The notes under the pieces were generated by a model. That model made no database searches. It saw only the letters and a list, made by a program, of their open reading frames with translations, and had not been told where the DNA came from. From contig JALQBC010000014.1 of assembly GCA_023375675.1 (NCBI GenBank), positions 558,001 through 622,000 on the forward strand: a stretch of DNA of 64,000 nt, given 5' to 3'. The translations under genes were made by a program, and so were the position numbers. Below, piece after piece: positions 59,387 through 64,000 of this stretch. Source of the DNA: Cytospora piceicola (Eukaryota > Ascomycota > Sordariomycetes > Diaporthales > Cytosporaceae). Within the stretch, counting starts at the first letter, position 1, and each line of letters opens with the position of its first letter.

Positions 59387-59914
59387 GATGGGGGGGGGGT
59401 ATGTCAAAGAGGTAACAGGGGGTCGGAAGTAGCGGACGTTGAGTGAGTGGATGGGCGAAACGAGGCTTAGATACCTACATAAGTAAAGAGGATCTCATTT
59501 TCGGCTTCTTCGGCATTATTACCCAACTAAGTGATATCTAGGTAGACAAAGGAAGGTTTACGAAGGTAGCATATTGAGACGAGTGCCTGCTGCCTACCTA
59601 AATGCAGAGAAGGCTGTCATCAGGAAGCTCCATCCCAGCGCGTTAACACACAGACAATTGACTTATCTCACAGCCCCACCAATGGCGTCACCAGTCGCCA
59701 GTCCGCCGCCCCGTCACGGGACGACTTCGCTCCACCTGCACTGCAGTCAAATCAATGTTGCAGCCTTTCCCATGTCAACGCGGGGACTCCACAAGGCTGA
59801 GAGGAGACCACATCAAAGCTCCGCAACTCGTGCGACATCTCAAATCGACGACACCCCTTGCTTGGCCAGGTTCAGTGTTCGTCCTGGACTGTGATTTGAT
59901 TGGAAACCTGCAAG
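59387..59914. promoter_or_regulatory. bidirectional promoter region, RAD2 / NAA38
   Basis: Only 528 bp separate the two divergent start codons, so the promoters must overlap or adjoin. A CCAAT box on the plus strand lies at 59679-59683, about 230 bp from the NAA38 start. A C/G homopolymer abuts the RAD2 start codon. TACCTACATAAG and TATCTAGGTAG fragments of the dispersed palindrome occur near 59472 and 59535. Confidence 0.5.
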
Positions 59915-60328
59915 ATGGCCACCTCTGAGGACAGAATGAGCAAAGCCGAGGGGCAAGACTTCCTTGAGTCTCTACTCAACAGGAAACTTCGGATACATAC
60001 GACCGACGAGCGGATGTTCTGGGGGGATTTCAAGTGCACTGATCCGGTGACTACATACTCCGCTCATTTCCGCCCCCACCGATATATTTGAAGCCCAGAC
60101 CTAACTCATATGCTCCTCTAGGACCGCAATATCGTCCTGGCGCACACCTACGAATACCGCCAACCCTCGGCCCAACAACTTTCCAAAGCAGCCCAGAAGG
60201 CCGGCACGGACGCCAAATCGGTCAAGGTGGACATGACGCACCGCTACCTCGGGCTGGTCGTCGTCCCCGGGGAGCACATCGTCCGCATCGAGAAGGAGGA
60301 CTTTGTCAGTCAGCTGAGGAAGTATTAG
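59915..60328 (+). CDS. NAA38: NatC auxiliary subunit, Sm-like (Naa38/Mak31)
   Basis: Two exons (59915-60046 and 60122-60328; 75-nt intron) give 112 residues. Naa38 is an LSM-fold subunit of the NatC N-terminal acetyltransferase, which acetylates Met-hydrophobic N-termini on ribosomes. The Sm1 motif reads FLESLLNRKLRIHTTDERMFWGDFKCTD; after the phase-0 junction follow DRNIVLAHTYEYR and the Sm2-like MTHRYLGLVVVPGEHIVRIE. The protein ends SQLRKY. The branch site CTAAC and acceptor CTCTAG are clear. The start was placed at the ATG at 59915 (caagATGgcc); the frame reaches further upstream only through a TTG. A snRNP LSM protein is a less likely alternative, given the family-like DERMFWGDF segment. 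Confidence 0.88.
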
Positions 60329-61231
60329 GAGCAGCAGCACACTGGGCAAGACCTTTCGGCAACAACAAAACAAGACCAGGGAGGAAGAGATCTCTCCGCG
60401 AGCCAGGGTGAGGCTGAAGAGGAGCAGAACCACCCCACATATCAACCGAGACTCTGCGGCGCGCTCTTCTGGCGGGACAAGCGAAGACGCAGCCCACCTA
60501 GAGCATCGCGACGGCGACCACAACAACATGCGATGGCCAACGCGCGTGATAGCAAGAGCGGTGACCCAGGCAGCAGGGAGTAGTGGCACCCTGGAGCTGA
60601 TACGCCGGCCGTCGAGATCATGGCCCCGCGAGCAGCCCAGCACCTCTTGTGGAACTCGATTTTCAATGCGCCGAACATCTCATTCGAAGCTGATGAGTCG
60701 TCCAGCGTTTGGCCGCAGAGCCCTCGTGTGCAGACGTCGAGGTTTCTAGATCACAGGAACATGACGTTGGAGGTTGATGAGGATTTCGATATCAGTTTGA
60801 CTTGACTAGAACCATCATTGCGATCGGCTCTGGACTCAATCCTGGCGGTCATTAAGACACAGAAAGCGGAATCGGCATGAGGACCGTTGGGTGGGGGCTT
60901 CAACGGGGCATGTATACAGCGAATACAGTATAAGGATGTATCGATAACCAGTATCGAGCGGGCTAGAAGACTCATGTCGTAGATTCTTCGTTGTTAAAAG
61001 ACTTAAGATTCGTTCGTTTGCGCCTATACTGAAACAATGAGCAAAGCATTCAGATTCCGCCGGCCGTCATGATTTCCCTGGTGCCTCAAGTTTCCCCAGC
61101 ACTTTCCATCGCTGTATCCTCATTGGGACGAGCCCCAAGTTGGACTCTCAAGTAGCCTGGGCCATTCTTAATTAAGCAGTACCGTCATTAGAACATTACA
61201 GTATAGATTCTCTCCCGTTTATCTCCTTCAA
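60329..61231. other. convergent 3' intergenic region
   Basis: About 900 bp between NAA38 (+) and the eisosome gene (-). The 61-codon frame at 60620-60805 has no family features and is probably NAA38 3' UTR. No RNA gene is seen. Confidence 0.5.
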
Positions 61232-62487
61232 TTAAGCCAGGGTCTCCTGTGTACGGCCGCGATGTTCGCCATTCACCCCATTCTCGCTATCCAGCATGTC
61301 GTCCTCATCATCTTCCTCTTCAGGCTCATAATCGCCGCGGCCAGGGCCTGGAGCCCAAGAGTCCTGATCGTTCAGCGGAGCATCCTGGTTGGACAGGTCA
61401 TGACCATCTGACCTAGCCTGGATGTTCTTGCGACGCCGCTGGGACAGATTGCGGGCTCGAGTGGACAACTTTGAGCTTACAGACGCTTTCTGGGTGACCC
61501 AGTTGGTCAATGCATCCTCGCAGTCTTGGATGATGGCCTTGCTAGCCTCATATCCGTCGTACGCAGCCCGGGTCTCTCCGGGCGTGACAGGGGTGTCATC
61601 GACCAGCTCCAAGAGGTGCTTTCCGTATCCTGCAATGATGGCTACCTTCTCGCAGTGCTCACGCAGAGCGTCGAACTGGTACGTGTATGCGGCCTTTACT
61701 TTCTCCCGTGTGATGTTTGACAGCTGGGCTTCGGCTACCAGGGACTCTGCTTCGGCGCGAACAAGCTCTTGCTCGAGGACGACAATCTTGGGCGAGTTGG
61801 GCTCCTTGTATTTCAACTGCGCGATCTGATCTGTGATCTTCTGCTTGCGATCCCTGCTCGGCTGCACTGAAGCCTCGATGTTCCGGATGCTCTTGATGGT
61901 CACTCGGTATTGATCGTAGCGGTCGACATACTGGTCTTCGAGTTCGCCAATTTCATAAAGCAGGACACCGAGCTTGTCGGTGACGTCCGATACATCTTCG
62001 TCGCCGGCTTCACCCCAAATGGAGAGTTGTTGCTGCACGTGAGTTAGGAAACGGTTCGTAGTCTGATCAAGTAGGATATGGACTTACGGCGACTTCCATC
62101 CGCTCCTTAGCGACCGTTTCCATACTGCGCATCACATTCTTCTCCATCTTGACCAGTTGCGACAGCTTCTTGGCCAAGTCTGGGCCGAATGCGCCGGCGG
62201 CCTTTCCTCGTAGAGCATGGCCTAGACAACATGTTAACGCCCAAACTACTGGCTTCTCCGACTATGATCATCTTGTTCTAGTCATGTCGCATCTAGTGGG
62301 ACAAGGCTTACCAAATCCACCGCGGCCGAAGATACGGCCAGACTTGGTGGTTGACGGAGGTGGAGGAGGATTCTGAAAGAACGGGGATTAGAAAAGCGTC
62401 TTCAGGGTTGCATGTGGGTCTGATGCTTACCTGGATCTGAGACGCAGTGGGCGCCCTGGTCTGGCGCATAGAGTATGTGCGATGCAT
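61232..62487 (-). CDS. PIL1: eisosome BAR-domain protein Pil1/Lsp1
   Basis: Four exons (62431-62487, 62312-62372, 62088-62221, 61232-62032) give 350 residues. Pil1 and Lsp1 coat furrow-like plasma-membrane domains (eisosomes/MCC) and bind PI(4,5)P2. The N-terminus MHRTYSMRQTRAPTASQIQ, then SGRIFGRGGFGHALRGKAAGAFGPDLAKKLSQLVK, is the conserved membrane-binding segment of the family. The BAR core spans about residues 50-275, with RMEVAQQLSIWGEAGDEDVSDVTDKLG and ELEDQYVDRYDQYR. The tail is acidic (EPEEEDDEDD). Phases at all three junctions agree. Pil1 and Lsp1 are close paralogues, so the symbol denotes the family; the gene could equally be named LSP1. Confidence 0.93.
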
Positions 62488-64000
62488 CTTGAGTAAATTG
62501 CGATGTCCGCGTGTCCGGGTATTGAAGTGGTGATGGTGCGATATGTAGACGTGCCCGGTGGAAGACAAGCGGTGGGTATAGATCGATGTAGGAGCTGAGA
62601 TTGGAGAAAGAGCGTAATAAGCGACGGGGGGTATTGTAGGACCAAATGTGGAACAAAGAGAGAGACTTTCGGTGGCGACAGGGGACGTGGGCGGGAAGAT
62701 TGTGAAGATCAGGCAGGAGGTTCGATTGGGTTGTGATGATGGATGATGATGATAATGCTGATTCGTTTGCAGTTAAGGGAACCTTTAAAGCCTAAAGAGT
62801 ACAAGGTACTCTATAGCTATGTGGTGGTACTGAGCAACCGACGACGTCATTTCAGTGATTCGGGCAAGCTCTAGCACTTTTTAGCGCTCTTTAGCGCCTT
62901 TTCAGGAGCTCCCTTCTCAGCGTAGCGCCGCTGGGGGCATTTAGATCGTCGTGACAGCCGTGACTGCCGTGTTGAGATTTGAGATCGATCATGTCCCTGC
63001 AGCAACCTTGGAACCTCGGAAAGTCTTGAGCCCGCCAGCCTGCATTTTCCTCAATGACATGGGGCAATTACCAGCATGACTTCCAAGGTTCTCCATACTG
63101 CCATGTAAAACCCCTTTCACACAGATCTCTTGTTAGTATCCACTTGGCTTGATACAAACGCCGCAACGTATGCACAGTAATATATCCAAATACCTACCGT
63201 AGGTCGTTGAGGACCAACTTGAAAGTTTGGGACTACTGCCGTACTCAAGCCTACCTACTTAAGTACCTAGGTAGGTATGCAGTAGCAATAAAGGGCCTTC
63301 CGTTCTGCTTACCACACCGATCTTGAACATGTGGAGGCTCAAGTCTCGTAATATTAGATACCTAGGTACCTAGGTAGCCAAATCGTTGCTATGCCTGACC
63401 AGAACATGCAGACAAGGTCACCTGGGCAGTTACATACGCCAGGGTTGAACCCGCAGTGCTTTGCACATACCCCCCTAGTCGAAGTGAATGCGCGCTGTGC
63501 TCCACAGGCAGCGACTTCCGCATAGACCCTTTTATCTTGTTTGCAGGCAAGCGCGTTCCTCATGATTACACACAACCTCAACTTCAACTTTGATACCCAC
63601 GCGACTTGAAACCGCACTTACTCCTATGTTCACGAACTTCTTTCCTCGACTTACTGATTAATATCGCAAAGTCCGGACACGAAACCTTGTAATACAACAC
63701 CCGCTTAGAGCGTTCGTCCGAGACTGAGGATTAATCGTTGTCTATGATTTACGGAATCTCGACGCGCCAGAGCTTGATCCCTGCGAACTTTTGACCCATC
63801 GGCGAAGTGGCCGTCTTTAGAGGTTGGGATTGTATCTAGGCACTACAGGCCAACCTCTCAAGGTCTCGTGACTTTCGTCCATCAGGTTCAGGTTTACACT
63901 TCGTTCAAAGCCAAGCCACTCCACACCAGACTTCCGAACAGCAAAAGATCTTAATCCGCACAACCTGAACGACAGGCACTGGCAAGACGAAGCGAACTGG
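62488..64000. promoter_or_regulatory. upstream region of the eisosome gene, otherwise no gene seen
   Basis: The first few hundred bases should hold the promoter and leader of the PIL1-type gene; an (ATG/ATC)-rich tract lies near 62733-62757. TACCTAGGTA-type arrays occur at 63251-63278 and 63357-63377. A 69-codon cysteine-rich frame at 63354-63563 (minus strand) is noted in findings but not called. The rest of the tract to the window edge shows nothing recognisable. Confidence 0.5.

Overview
The window looks like nuclear chromosome from a filamentous ascomycete, most likely a Sordariomycete. This rests on short spliced introns (about 50-170 nt) with GTRNGT donors, CTAAC or CTGAC branch sites and YAG acceptors, on gene families typical of filamentous fungi, and on long intergenic tracts containing a TACCTAGGTA-type palindromic microsatellite. 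Nothing looks bacterial, viral or organellar. All gene models were spliced by hand from the sequence.

Layout, left to right. An MFS transporter (-, 1070-3287) faces a glutamate carboxypeptidase II-like M28 peptidase (+, 5260-7840). That gene converges on IMP dehydrogenase (-, 8348-10184). A very large IQGAP scaffold (+, 12173-17793) converges on a purine-cytosine permease (-, 18499-20255). After a 4.6-kb gene-poor tract comes a two-exon gene for a 60-residue secreted cysteine protein (+, 24840-25092). Next are an isochorismatase-fold hydrolase (-, 26363-27361) and a kelch/BTB protein (-, 27938-30301), which shares its upstream region with CDC20 (+, 31398-33288). ATP synthase subunit g (+, 34120-35029) follows. 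A seven-exon LaeA-type methyltransferase (-, 38744-40103) sits between gene-poor tracts of 3.7 and 11.2 kb. The right end carries TFIIA large subunit (-, 51289-53348), a decayed NmrA-like gene (-, 54049-55170), the RAD2/XPG nuclease (-, 55559-59386), divergent NAA38 (+, 59915-60328) and an eisosome BAR protein (-, 61232-62487).

The genes do not form one pathway. Most are single-copy housekeeping genes: GTP synthesis, base uptake, cytokinesis, anaphase control, respiration, transcription, DNA repair, N-terminal acetylation and plasma-membrane domains. The accessory elements are the secreted peptide, the LaeA-like methyltransferase, the NmrA pseudogene and the isochorismatase-like enzyme, mostly beside gene-poor DNA. 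I see no CRISPR array, no intact transposon and no convincing tRNA or rRNA gene. The most notable items are the secreted cysteine peptide, the tandem repeats inside the IQGAP gene, the NmrA pseudogene and the recurring intergenic palindrome.
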